NCBI RefSeq assembly: GCF_004745505.1
Contig: NZ_RKLX01000008.1
Coordinates: 1 to 64,000 of the forward strand
Source: Levilactobacillus suantsaiihabitans
GTDB taxonomy: Bacteria; Bacillota; Bacilli; Lactobacillales; Lactobacillaceae
Reading direction: 5' to 3'
Length of the DNA: 64,000 bases
A model generated the notes under the pieces. It was not told the DNA's origin, ran no database searches, and saw nothing but the letters and a program-made list of their open reading frames with translations. Made by a program: the position numbers and the translations under genes. Shown in pieces: positions 1 through 8,101 of the stretch; the stretch's first letter is position 1, and each line of letters starts with the position of its first letter.

Positions 1-37
1 TCGCTTTCAATTGGTTTCGACGACTTGATTGTAGCAC

Positions 38-59
38 AGAGGTGATATGCCTCTTTTTT
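38..59 (+). terminator. Intrinsic terminator of an off-window gene
   Basis: A 6-bp stem (AGAGGT/GCCTCT, loop GATAT) is followed directly by six T. It probably ends a transcript that enters from the left edge. The following bases up to about 290 show no convincing gene; short open frames there lack ribosome binding sites. Confidence 0.6.
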
Positions 60-293
60 ATACAAAAATGGCGTCGATGGAGTTCTCCATCAACACCAAA
101 TATCATAGAACCATTTTTAAGCGCGAGTCGCTGCTTACTGGGAAGGATACCAAATGGGGTCACCACTACCTGGCGCCGACCAGTTGACCAGCCCCCCAAA
201 ATCCCAGCAATTAGGCCAAACTAATACTGAGATGATACTGACCGAATCGGTGCAAAAACCAGTGTTACCAACGCTTAGCGACTGTAGCTAATG

Positions 294-307
294 TGAAATC
301 GTTTACA
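294..307. promoter_or_regulatory. Candidate cre (CcpA) site
   Basis: TGAAATCGTTTACA fits the catabolite-responsive element pattern TGWAANCGNTNWCA at every fixed position. It lies about 45 bases upstream of the -35 box of the rrf2-MMPL promoter, a place where CcpA can activate, but it could also serve a gene outside the window. Pattern match only. Confidence 0.5.
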
Positions 308-351
308 TAAAAAATTAATCAGCCCAGACGTGATTTATTGAGTCAAAAGCC

Positions 352-379
352 TTGAAAAAATGATTAAAGGGGATATAAT
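352..379 (+). promoter_or_regulatory. Promoter of the rrf2-MMPL operon
   Basis: -35 TTGAAA (352-357), 16-base spacer, consensus -10 TATAAT (374-379). Transcription would start near 386, about 50 bases before the GTG start of the regulator. Confidence 0.75.
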
Positions 380-435
380 GTATCTCGTTTAAGAATTTCT
401 GAAGGCATCGCGAATTTGTGAAAAGGAGGTCCATT

Positions 436-957
436 GTGAAAGCCAAACCAAGTTTGGAACAGGCCCTGTGTATCGTCGCGTTACTGGGTATCCAGGACCG
501 CAAGATTCCGCTACATAGCCATTTGGTTGCTGAGCGCTTAGGTATTTCCACCAGTTATTTGAAGAAAATCATGCAGAAGCTAGCGGGGGCCGACATTGTC
601 AAGACAGTTTCCGGTCGGGATGGCGGGGTCGTGTTGACTCGCGACCCACACCAGATCACCTTGCTAGATGTGTTTGATGCCATTGAGGGAGCCACGTCAT
701 TTGTGAAGAATACGGGGCTGGTCAAGAAGGTCTTTGACTTTGACCAGAAACAAACCTTCATGCAGATGTATGACCTGGCCGACCTCAAGGACCAGCAGCC
801 GGTCGCCAACGTCTTGGCCGTCTTTGCGGACGCCGAGCAGCGTTACCGCCAGCAGCTGGCCACGTTAAACATCGGGGACATTTTGCCCACGACGGCGGAT
901 CAACCGTTGTTGCTGGATTGGACCAAATGGTTGACCCAGCACCCGGCCGCAGAATAG
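436..957 (+). CDS. Rrf2-family transcriptional regulator
   Basis: A 173-residue DNA-binding protein of the Rrf2 family. The N-terminal winged helix (roughly residues 1-75) contains the family pattern with a recognition helix around LGISTSYLKKIMQKL and the wing GRDGGVVLTRDP. The Fe-S cysteine triad of IscR/NsrR types is absent: the only cysteine seen is near residue 12, so this is a cluster-free member and its signal is unknown. The GTG at 436 was chosen because AAGGAGG lies 7 bases upstream; an earlier in-frame GTG at 418 would overlap that site. The MMPL transporter follows after 44 bases, so the regulator probably controls that transporter and itself (inference). Confidence 0.88.
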   Translation: MKAKPSLEQALCIVALLGIQDRKIPLHSHLVAERLGISTSYLKKIMQKLAGADIVKTVSGRDGGVVLTRDPHQITLLDVFDAIEGATSFVKNTGLVKKVFDFDQKQTFMQMYDLADLKDQQPVANVLAVFADAEQRYRQQLATLNIGDILPTTADQPLLLDWTKWLTQHPAAE

Positions 958-1001
958 AAGTTAAGTTTAAGTAGAGAAGAAATTATTTAGGAGGTTTTCC
1001 C

Positions 1002-4000
1002 GTGCGTTGGATGAATAAACATTACATCTGGAACGTCATCGGCTGGCTGCTGATCGTGATTTTGGCCGTCGTGACGATTCCCAACATGAGTAAGCTGGTA
1101 GCTGACAAGGGGCAGATCACGGTGCCCAGCAACTACCAAAGTACGCGAGCCACGAACATGCAAAAGCAGTGGGGCCGTTCCCAACGCGGCACGACTGCCG
1201 TGGTCGTGGTCTTTAACAATGGGGATGCTGCGCTGACCAATGCGCAAAACACCCAGATCGACCGGACGATTCAACGGATCAAGAATCATCAGAGTCAGTA
1301 TCAGATTCGGTCAATGACCGCGGCGAGTGACAGTGCCACGGCCGCTTCACAGTTAGTTTCTAAGGACAAGAGCACCCAGCTGCTTCAGCTGAACGTGCAC
1401 AAGTCCTCCAGTCATTCGGTCACCAAGATTCGTGACCAGATTACCAAGCTGGCCAAGACTAGCGGGGTCAAAACCTACGTTACCGGCGCGGACGTCTTGA
1501 ACCAAGACTTCTCCGATGCCACTCAGGCCGGGGTACAGAAGACGGAAATCATTGCCGCCATCTTCATCTTCCTGGTGCTCTGGTTAGTCTTCCGGTCACC
1601 AATTACACCGTTATTCTCACTGTTAACGGTGGCGGTGTCCGTGATCACCTCGATTTCCGTAGTGGCCAACTTGGTCGATCGGTTCAACTTCCCGTTTTCA
1701 AACTTTACGCAAGTCTTCATCGTGATCGTGCTGTTTGGGATTGGGACCGACTACAACATCCTGTTGTATAACGAGTTCCGCGAGCGCCTCGCCAATGGCA
1801 AGGACCGCTACACGGCCACTAAGGAAGCCATCAAGATCGGTGGTCGGACCGTGCTGTATTCCGGACTATCCGTTTTGATTGGGATGAGTGTCTTAGGCTT
1901 CGCCAACTTCTCACTGTACAAGTCAGCGGTCGGCATTGCCGTCGGGGTCGTGGTCTTATTGGCCGTGCTCCTGACATTGAACCCCTTTTTCATGGCTATC
2001 TGTGGTCGCCACATGTTCTGGCCCATCAAGAAGTTCCAGGGTGAAGGCGACAGTCGCCTGTGGCACGGCATGGCCAAGCACGCCATGATCCGGCCCATCA
2101 TCACGCTCATCGTGACCGGGATCGTGTTCATCCCGCTGGCGTTGACCTCACACGGGACCTTGGACTACGATAACTTGGTCGAAATCGGTGATAACGTGCC
2201 GGCCAAACAAGGGTTCAAGATCGTGCAAAATCACTTCTCCAAGGGGACCGCGGAGCCAACGACGATCTACTTGCAGAGTAATCATAAATTAGATAATGAA
2301 AAATCCCTACTGTTGATCGACCGGTTGACCAAGCAACTTCAGGCCTCGACCGGGGTCAAGACCGTGGCGTCCGTCACCCAACCCGGGGGCAAGGCCATCA
2401 AGAAGCTCTACGTCAGAAACCAAATGAGTTCTGTGACGACTGGCTTGGTCAAGGCCCAAAAAGGGGTCAACAAGGTCAATAAGGGCTTGAAGTCCGCCAA
2501 CAGTCAATTGAGTAAGCAAGACGTCTCTGGCGCGGTCAAAGATGCCAACAAATTGGCCAGTGGGGCCAAGCAAGTCAGCGAGGGCACATCGCAGCTCCAG
2601 TCGGCCATTTCCCAGGTATCGACCGGGGTCAACTCCTTAAATAACCAAGTGTCTTCGGCTTCCGGTGGTCAACAAGCGGCCCAATTGGCCCAGTTGGAAA
2701 CGGCGCTGCCACAATTGAACGCGGCCATCCAACAGTTGAACAGCCAAGTCTCTGCTAGTTCCACCAGTACCGGTGGCGTGACGAGTTCACTATCGACCAT
2801 CGGCACCAAGACCCAAGACATTGCCACCCAGCTCCAAAATATCAAGAGTTCACTAGGGAATTTACCAAGCGTGAGTGCCAGTTCCGTGGCCGCAGCCTTC
2901 AGTGCCCAAGGGGTGCCGTTGTCCAGTGCGCAAAAGCAGGTCTTAGCCGGCGTCTTGCAAAAGCAGACCGCCGCGCAATCGCAATTGAAGTCTAGTCTGA
3001 GTAGCGCCTTGACCCAGATCGGAAGCGACGCCAGTGCCATTGGCTCCGCCGACCAAGGGGTGGCCAGTCAACTGCAGTCCCTGCAAGGCTCGACCACAAC
3101 GCTCCAAAACGCCGTTGCCACGCTGGCGCAAAAAGCCAATATCGTCTTGCCGGGTGCCACCACGGCCCTGCAGTCGGCTAGCTCCCAAAGCGCGCAATTA
3201 GCCAGCGCAACTAGCCAACTGTCCAGTGCCATGTTCACCATCAACGGCAAGATGCCAACGCTGGTCTCCGGGGCAAGTCAAGTCGCCGCGGGTAACCAGA
3301 CCATGGCCGAAAAACTCGCTGCGATGAGTAAACAACTGACGGCCCTGCGTAAGGGCTTAGGGTCGGCCACGACCGGATTGACGCAAGTCTCCACCGGGGT
3401 TGGTACGGCCAACAGCTACCTCAAGGGCTTACAGAAGTCCGCGGCCGCCGAAACGTTCTACATCCCCAAGAAGTCGATCCAGGGCAGTTCGTTTAAGCAG
3501 TCGATGGACACCTACATGTCACCAAACCGCAAGCTGACCAAGTTAACGGTCGTCTTAAACGATGACCCGAGCTCCGCGGCCGCCATGGCACGGTTGCCTA
3601 AACTGGAAAAGGTCGTCAACGGCTCGCTACAAGGGACTAGCCTGAGTGGCGCCAAGGTCGCCTTTGGCGGGAACACGTCGCAGACCAACGATATCAACGA
3701 AATGGCCTCGAGTGACTTTACCCGGACGGTCATCATCATGTTAGCCGGGATTTTCATTGCCCTCATGGTCGTGACCCGTTCGCTGGTTCAACCGATCGTC
3801 ATCGAAGGAATCCTGCTGGTCGCTTACTCCGGGGCCTTGACCATCGTCCACTGGTTAGTGGATCCAATCTTGGGGACCGACATGTTGACGTGGAACACAC
3901 CGTTCTTCACGTTTGTCATGCTGATCTCGCTGGGGGTCGACTACTCGATCTTCCTGATGCGCAAGTACCGGGAATTCCTGCACGAACCGGGTGCTACCAG

Positions 4001-4274
4001 CGACAAGATGTTGCGGGCAGCCACGGTGATCGGGACGGTCGTTATCTCCGCTGGGGTCATCTTGAGCGGGACATTTGCCGCCTTGATTCCTTCCGGGGTC
4101 ATGACGCTGATCCAAATCGCGTTAGCCGTGATCATCGGGATCATCTTGCTGGTCATCTTGTTACCAATCGTGATGCCAGCCGTCATGAAGATCACGTACC
4201 CGTACCCGTATTCCAACATGCGTGAGGCGCCCGTCAATCACGAAGATGACGCGCAACCCACGCGGAAAAATTAA
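1002..4274 (+). CDS. MMPL/RND-superfamily membrane transporter with long periplasm-side coiled region
   Basis: A 1090-residue membrane protein of the MMPL (YdfJ/YhgE-like) branch of the RND superfamily, probably exporting lipids or hydrophobic compounds. One membrane segment lies near residues 10-30. A first bundle (about 180-385) carries the MMPL hallmark GTDYNILLYNEF, and a second bundle near the C-terminus carries the matching GVDYSIFLMRKYREF. Between the bundles lies an unusually long Ser/Gln/Ala-rich stretch (roughly 480-830) with repeated SQL/ASQ/TG heptad-like spacing, predicted as an extracellular coiled coil. Start GTG has AGGAGGT 6 bases upstream. It forms an operon with the preceding Rrf2 regulator and ends at a strong terminator. 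The substrate cannot be read from sequence. Confidence 0.88.
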   Translation: MRWMNKHYIWNVIGWLLIVILAVVTIPNMSKLVADKGQITVPSNYQSTRATNMQKQWGRSQRGTTAVVVVFNNGDAALTNAQNTQIDRTIQRIKNHQSQYQIRSMTAASDSATAASQLVSKDKSTQLLQLNVHKSSSHSVTKIRDQITKLAKTSGVKTYVTGADVLNQDFSDATQAGVQKTEIIAAIFIFLVLWLVFRSPITPLFSLLTVAVSVITSISVVANLVDRFNFPFSNFTQVFIVIVLFGIGTDYNILLYNEFRERLANGKDRYTATKEAIKIGGRTVLYSGLSVLIGMSVLGFANFSLYKSAVGIAVGVVVLLAVLLTLNPFFMAICGRHMFWPIKKFQGEGDSRLWHGMAKHAMIRPIITLIVTGIVFIPLALTSHGTLDYDNLVEIGDNVPAKQGFKIVQNHFSKGTAEPTTIYLQSNHKLDNEKSLLLIDRLTKQLQASTGVKTVASVTQPGGKAIKKLYVRNQMSSVTTGLVKAQKGVNKVNKGLKSANSQLSKQDVSGAVKDANKLASGAKQVSEGTSQLQSAISQVSTGVNSLNNQVSSASGGQQAAQLAQLETALPQLNAAIQQLNSQVSASSTSTGGVTSSLSTIGTKTQDIATQLQNIKSSLGNLPSVSASSVAAAFSAQGVPLSSAQKQVLAGVLQKQTAAQSQLKSSLSSALTQIGSDASAIGSADQGVASQLQSLQGSTTTLQNAVATLAQKANIVLPGATTALQSASSQSAQLASATSQLSSAMFTINGKMPTLVSGASQVAAGNQTMAEKLAAMSKQLTALRKGLGSATTGLTQVSTGVGTANSYLKGLQKSAAAETFYIPKKSIQGSSFKQSMDTYMSPNRKLTKLTVVLNDDPSSAAAMARLPKLEKVVNGSLQGTSLSGAKVAFGGNTSQTNDINEMASSDFTRTVIIMLAGIFIALMVVTRSLVQPIVIEGILLVAYSGALTIVHWLVDPILGTDMLTWNTPFFTFVMLISLGVDYSIFLMRKYREFLHEPGATSDKMLRAATVIGTVVISAGVILSGTFAALIPSGVMTLIQIALAVIIGIILLVILLPIVMPAVMKITYPYPYSNMREAPVNHEDDAQPTRKN

Positions 4275-4360
4275 CCCAAATAACTGAAACTACCCGCGGC
4301 CGATGCCTTTGACTGACGGGTGAGAAAATCAGTTGTGACTGGTTGTCAATGATGCAATTT

Positions 4361-4407
4361 AGGGATGTGTTTGACTCACCAATGTGGTGGGCGGCACATC
4401 CCTTTTT
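4361..4407 (+). terminator. Terminator of the MMPL operon
   Basis: A perfect 9-bp stem AGGGATGTG/CACATCCCT (4361-4369 with 4395-4403) is followed by TTTTT. It lies 86 bases after the transporter stop codon. The rest of the gap to 5121 holds repeat copies A1 and C2 and a terminator-like hairpin, with no gene. Confidence 0.8.
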
Positions 4408-4649
4408 GGTGGGCTTCAAGGTTGATAGTAGTGCTAGGCTGTGGGGAGTTAACGCGATGTTAGAGACCGAGTGGCCAAGACGGATGAGTTGATGTTGGGT
4501 TATGCGTAAATCTGTGTCGCGCATGGGCAATGTGCTGGGGATGATCGGGTAGCGATGGTCATATGGAAATGGAGTGGGTAGGCGCAGAAGGTTAACGACC
4601 AGCTAAAGGTAATTGGGTGGTGATAGCTCGGGGGATGACGACCACAATT

Positions 4650-4835
4650 GTAGCCGAGAGTTCGCTAGAGATGAGTTCAGCTGTGGGAGTTTCCTTAGCG
4701 CCATGGTTCACGGCGCTTAGGAAACTGCAATTTGGAGACGCGGGTTATCGGCTCCAAATTGAGGGTTGAGACCGTTCTATGGCTCAAGCCGTCGCCCTCA
4801 GCGTTCCAACTCATCTCTAGTGAACGGTAAGGCGG
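4650..4835. repeat. Structured intergenic repeat family A, copy A1
   Basis: The outer stem is 18 bp (4660-4677 with 4808-4825, one G-T pair). Inside are three hairpins: arm 1 AGTTTCCTTAGCGCC with GGCGCTTAGGAAACT (one T-T mismatch), arm 2 CAATTTGGAG/CTCCAAATTG (4728-4737 with 4752-4761), and arm 3 TTGAG-ACC/GG-CTCAA near 4766-4787. The arms match copies A2-A4 in layout, while several pairs differ on both strands together. No open frame explains it. Confidence 0.8.
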
Positions 4836-4932
4836 CCAGCCCCAACCGCTGTCGCCAAGTCAACCACCCCGGCGGTGAATTCGCGCTATCCAATTGCCGG
4901 CTGGTAGCTTATACTTAAGGATGAAGACGAGA

Positions 4933-5048
4933 GTGGGCCAAAAGGCGATTAGCCGGTGAGCATTAAGGCTGATAACCGAATAATCCTGGTTTTGGCTTGT
5001 TTGGTTATCAGGTTTAAGCGGAACCGGCTGCCTGTTGGCGCACGTTTC
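4933..5048. repeat. Structured intergenic repeat family C, copy C2
   Basis: Reverse-orientation relative of the tandem repeat at 53.3-53.6 kb. The outer stem pairs GTGGGCCAAAAGGC-(GATT)-AGCCGG with CCGGCTGCCTGTTGGCGCAC, with the same 4-base bulge as C1. The inner hairpin is CTGATAACC/GGTTATCAG. It sits 70-90 bases upstream of trmK, next to copy A1. Confidence 0.75.
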
Positions 5049-5072
5049 AGCTACGTAAAAGTGAAGTGAAAC

Positions 5073-5100
5073 GAGCCTGGGATAGTTTTGTCCCAGGCTC
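5073..5100 (+). terminator. Terminator-like hairpin directly before trmK
   Basis: A perfect 10-bp stem GAGCCTGGGA/TCCCAGGCTC with loop TAGTTTTG lies 13 bases before the trmK ribosome binding site. No T-run follows (TTAGTAGAAA), so it may be a processed terminator remnant, a transcript-stabilising 5' hairpin or an attenuator. The GCCTGGGA/TCCCAGGC core recurs in the topA terminator. Confidence 0.45.
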
Positions 5101-5121
5101 TTAGTAGAAAGGAAGATTTGA

Positions 5122-5829
5122 ATGGATGCAGACCATCTCTCACAACGACTGGCCACCGTCGCCAGTTATGTTCCTCAGGGGGCCCGGCTGGCCGATATTG
5201 GGACCGACCACGCCTATTTGCCCGTGAACCTCGCCAAACGAGGCATCATTACCGGGGGTGTGGCCGGCGAAGTGGTCCCCGGACCTTTTAAAAATGCGCA
5301 ACATGAAATCACTAAAGAAGCTTTAGACGACCGAATCACGGCGCGCCTGGCCAACGGACTTCAGGCCATTGAGCCCACCGATCACATCGACACGGTGGCC
5401 ATTGCGGGGATGGGCGGCACGTTGATCACCCAGATCCTTACCCAAGACTTTGACCGCCTGGCCGGGGTCCAACGATTGATCTTACAGCCCAACGTGGGTG
5501 AGGCCAACGTGCGCCAATTTTTGATGACCCACGGCTTTCAACTGGTGACGGAACAGATCGTCAGTGAAGACGGCCACGACTATGAGATCTTGGTCGCCGA
5601 TTGCGCCGAAGCGCCGCAACAGTATACGCCCGAAGAAGTGCAGTTTGGGCCTTATTTGCTGGCGGAGCACAACGCCATCTTTGTGGCGAAATGGCAACGC
5701 GAACTGGACCGGGCGCAGGTGGTCTTGCGTCAAGTCCAATCCGCCCACGAGGTGCCGGCGGAAAAGATAGCTGAACTAGAAACCAAGATTACGGAGATCA
5801 AGGAGGTCTTGCAACGTGTTGGTGCGTGA
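5122..5829 (+). CDS. trmK: tRNA (adenine(22)-N1)-methyltransferase TrmK
   Basis: A 235-residue class I SAM-dependent methyltransferase that makes m1A22 in the tRNA D-loop. The SAM-binding motif I appears as ADIGTDHAYLP near residues 24-34, the conserved IAGMGGTLI lies near residue 95, and LILQPN near residue 120 is typical of the TrmK/YqfN family. A helical C-terminal domain follows. Length is normal. Start ATG follows AAAGGAAG. The 3' end overlaps the nif3-family gene by 14 bases, the usual Firmicutes yqfN-yqfO pairing, so the two are translationally coupled. Confidence 0.93.
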   Translation: MDADHLSQRLATVASYVPQGARLADIGTDHAYLPVNLAKRGIITGGVAGEVVPGPFKNAQHEITKEALDDRITARLANGLQAIEPTDHIDTVAIAGMGGTLITQILTQDFDRLAGVQRLILQPNVGEANVRQFLMTHGFQLVTEQIVSEDGHDYEILVADCAEAPQQYTPEEVQFGPYLLAEHNAIFVAKWQRELDRAQVVLRQVQSAHEVPAEKIAELETKITEIKEVLQRVGA

Positions 5830-6622
5830 ATTAGTTGAACGGTTTGAACAATTTGCTCCGAAAGGTTGGGCCGAGCCGGGGGATCCGGTGGGTCTGCAGC
5901 TGGGCAGTCTCGATGCACCGGTCCACAAGGTCTTGGTGACCTTAGACGTGCGGCCGGAAGTCGTGGATGAGGCCATTGCCGTGGGGGCCGACTTTATCTT
6001 TGCCCATCACCCGATGATGTTTCACCCGGCTAAGAACCTGGATTTGGCCGTGCCGCAAAATCAGATGTACGCGACGCTGTTGCAGCACCACATCACGGTG
6101 TACGGTGCCCATACCAATCTGGACAGTGCGCCCAATGGTATGAACGACTGGTTAGCTGCGGCTTTGGGCCTACAACATACCACCGGTCTGGTTCCCAGTA
6201 ACGGGGCCACGGCCACCCCAGACATCATGATGGGGCGGGTGGGTGATCTGAAGAAACCCACCACGGTCCAGGCCTTTGCGCTGCGGTGCAAGACCATTTT
6301 CCACGTCGGTGGCTTGCGGCTGATCAGCCACACCCCCGATGCGCCGGTGCGTCGCGTGGCCGTGTTAGGTGGTTCTGGCGGGCCGTTTTACCAAGCCGCG
6401 CTGGCCCAGCACGCCGACGTGTATGTGACCGGCGACATTTCCTATCATCCCGGCCACGACATGATCGCCGCGGGCCTCAACGTCATCGACCCGGGGCATC
6501 ACATCGAAAGCATTTGTCAGCCGCAGTTGACCCATTTGTTCCAACAATGGGCCCAGGAAAATAACTGGCCGATCACGGTCCAGGCCACGACGCTAAATAC
6601 TGACCCGTTTACTTTTCTTTAA
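5816..6622 (+). CDS. Nif3-like dinuclear metal center protein (DUF34)
   Basis: A 268-residue member of the Nif3/YqfO/YbgI family, annotated historically as GTP cyclohydrolase 1 type 2 homologs; its physiological reaction is unsettled. Metal ligands are visible in FAHHPMMFHP (near 61-70), GAHTNLDSAPNGMN (near 97-110) and SYHPGHDMI/HHIE toward the C-terminus. At 268 residues it lacks the PII-like insert that makes B. subtilis YqfO about 370 residues, and resembles the short E. coli YbgI form. GTG start with AAGGAGGT 8 bases upstream, inside the end of trmK. Confidence 0.88.
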   Translation: MLVRELVERFEQFAPKGWAEPGDPVGLQLGSLDAPVHKVLVTLDVRPEVVDEAIAVGADFIFAHHPMMFHPAKNLDLAVPQNQMYATLLQHHITVYGAHTNLDSAPNGMNDWLAAALGLQHTTGLVPSNGATATPDIMMGRVGDLKKPTTVQAFALRCKTIFHVGGLRLISHTPDAPVRRVAVLGGSGGPFYQAALAQHADVYVTGDISYHPGHDMIAAGLNVIDPGHHIESICQPQLTHLFQQWAQENNWPITVQATTLNTDPFTFL

Positions 6623-6678
6623 TCGCGAAAACGCGTACACTGAGTTTGTAAGTTATCTTAATTGAGGAGTGATTTATT

Positions 6679-7920
6679 TTGGCAAAGTATGAAAATTTGA
6701 TTCCCCGGTTTTTGAAATACGTGAAGATCAACACCCGCTCGACCCCCAATTCGACGACCATTCCATCTAACGAACGGTTGACGAAGTTCGCTGAGGGCTT
6801 AGTGGATGACTTGAAGGCCATTGGTTTGGAAAATGTCCACATCAATGCGCAATCGAGCTACGTTTACGCCACCTTACCCGCCAACACGGACAAGGCAGTC
6901 AAGAAACTCGGGTTCATTTCCCACTTTGACACGGCCGATTTCAACAGTGAAAACATCAACCCGCAGTTTGTCGAAAACTACGATGGCAAGTCCGTCATCA
7001 AGTTGGACGACGCGGGCAAGTACACGTTGGACCCAGCCGTCTTCCCTAATTTGAAGAATTACCAAGGCGACACGCTGATCACCACGGACGGCAGTACCCT
7101 GTTAGGGGCCGACGACAAGTCCGGGGTCGCCGAAATCATGGCCGCCGCCGAATACTTATTGGCGCACCCAGAGATCAAGCACGGTGAGATCGAAATCGGC
7201 CTGGGCCCTGACGAAGAAATCGGGACCGGTGCCGACCACTTTGACGTCAAGGACTTTGGCGCCGACATTGCCTACACCGTCGATGGCGGTCCGTTAGGCC
7301 AATTGGAATACGAAACGTTCAACGCCGCCGATGCCCAAGTTGAAATCACGGGGACCAACGTGCACCCGGCCGAGGCCAAGGGCGTCATGGTCAACGCTTC
7401 GCAAGTGGCTATGGACTTCCACGCCGCCTTGCCAGAACATGACCGGCCAGAAAACACGGAAGGACGCGAAGGCTTCTTCCACCTTTACAGCATGAATGGG
7501 ACGGTCGATTCCGCCCATTTGAGCTACATCATCCGTGACCACGACCGGCAGATCTTTGAAGACCGCAAGAAGTTATTCCAAGGCGTCGCCGATCAATTGA
7601 ACGAACAATATGGGTCTAAGCGCGTTGACGTGACTATCAAGGATCAGTACTACAATATGCGTGAAGTCATCGAAAAGGACATGACCGTGGTGGACCTGGC
7701 CAAGCAAGCCTTAGAAGACCTGGACATCAAGCCATTGATCTTCCCGGTTCGTGGGGGGACTGACGGGTCCAAGATCTCCTTTATGGGCTTACCAACGCCG
7801 AACCTGTTTGCCGGTGGTGAAAACATGCACGGGCGCTTCGAATACGTGTCCGAACAGACCATGGAAAAGGCCACGGACGTGATTATCAAGATCGCCCAAT
7901 TAGCGGAACAACAGGCATAA
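6679..7920 (+). CDS. pepT: Peptidase T (tripeptide aminopeptidase)
   Basis: A 413-residue cytosolic M20B dizinc exopeptidase that removes N-terminal residues from tripeptides, important in lactic acid bacteria that live on peptides. Visible ligands and motifs are SHFDTAD near residue 76, LLGADDKSG near 138, [14 protein letters not shown] near 175 and YTVDGG near 200. The C-terminal PVRGGTDGS and [12 protein letters not shown] complete the active site. Length is standard. TTG start: the only start with a spaced GAGGAG site (6664-6669). It is monocistronic by layout: 56 bases after nif3, and a CtsR-controlled promoter follows it. Confidence 0.95.
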   Translation: MAKYENLIPRFLKYVKINTRSTPNSTTIPSNERLTKFAEGLVDDLKAIGLENVHINAQSSYVYATLPANTDKAVKKLGFISHFDTADFNSENINPQFVENYDGKSVIKLDDAGKYTLDPAVFPNLKNYQGDTLITTDGSTLLGADDKSGVAEIMAAAEYLLAHPEIKHGEIEIGLGPDEEIGTGADHFDVKDFGADIAYTVDGGPLGQLEYETFNAADAQVEITGTNVHPAEAKGVMVNASQVAMDFHAALPEHDRPENTEGREGFFHLYSMNGTVDSAHLSYIIRDHDRQIFEDRKKLFQGVADQLNEQYGSKRVDVTIKDQYYNMREVIEKDMTVVDLAKQALEDLDIKPLIFPVRGGTDGSKISFMGLPTPNLFAGGENMHGRFEYVSEQTMEKATDVIIKIAQLAEQQA

Positions 7921-7927
7921 ATTAGTT

Positions 7928-7944
7928 GGTCAAAATAGGTCAAA
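7928..7944. promoter_or_regulatory. CtsR operator upstream of clpB
   Basis: Two exact GGTCAAA heptads separated by ATA (GGTCAAA-ATA-GGTCAAA) fit the CtsR heat-shock repressor operator (A/G)GTCAAANAN(A/G)GTCAAA except for the central base. It lies 5 bases upstream of the -35 box of the clpB promoter. Confidence 0.85.
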
Positions 7945-7949
7945 TTATT

Positions 7950-7977
7950 TTGCTTTTCCGTTAAAATCAGTTAGAAT
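7950..7977 (+). promoter_or_regulatory. Promoter of clpB
   Basis: -35 TTGCTT (7950-7955), 16-base spacer, -10 TAGAAT (7972-7977). The start would be near 7984, giving a leader of about 118 bases that contains a terminator-like hairpin. Confidence 0.7.
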
Positions 7978-7991
7978 ATGAGTGAAAAATG

Positions 7992-8020
7992 GAGGTTAAC
8001 CTAAGGGTTGCCTCTTTTTT
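7992..8020 (+). terminator. Terminator-like hairpin inside the clpB leader
   Basis: GAGG-T-T-AACC pairs with GGTT-G-CCTC (one bulged T, one T-G pair, loop TAAG), followed by TTTTTT (8015-8020). It lies downstream of the predicted clpB start point and 80 bases before the gene, so it could end pepT read-through or attenuate clpB. Confidence 0.6.
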
Positions 8021-8101
8021 CGACCGCTGGCGGCAGTATCGGTCACCAACAGTCGTCTACATTGAAGACAAGCAAACTGAAACCAACGAGGAGGAGTTTT
8101 G

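Noticed and set aside
315-551. 78-residue minus-strand frame over the rrf2 promoter
   Set aside because: It runs through the promoter and start of the rrf2 gene and shows no ribosome binding site or domain.
4650-4835. Repeat family A as MITEs (miniature transposons)
   Set aside because: The terminal stems differ in sequence between copies while staying paired, and no target-site duplications were noticed; a conserved transposase-recognised end would be expected. Not excluded formally.
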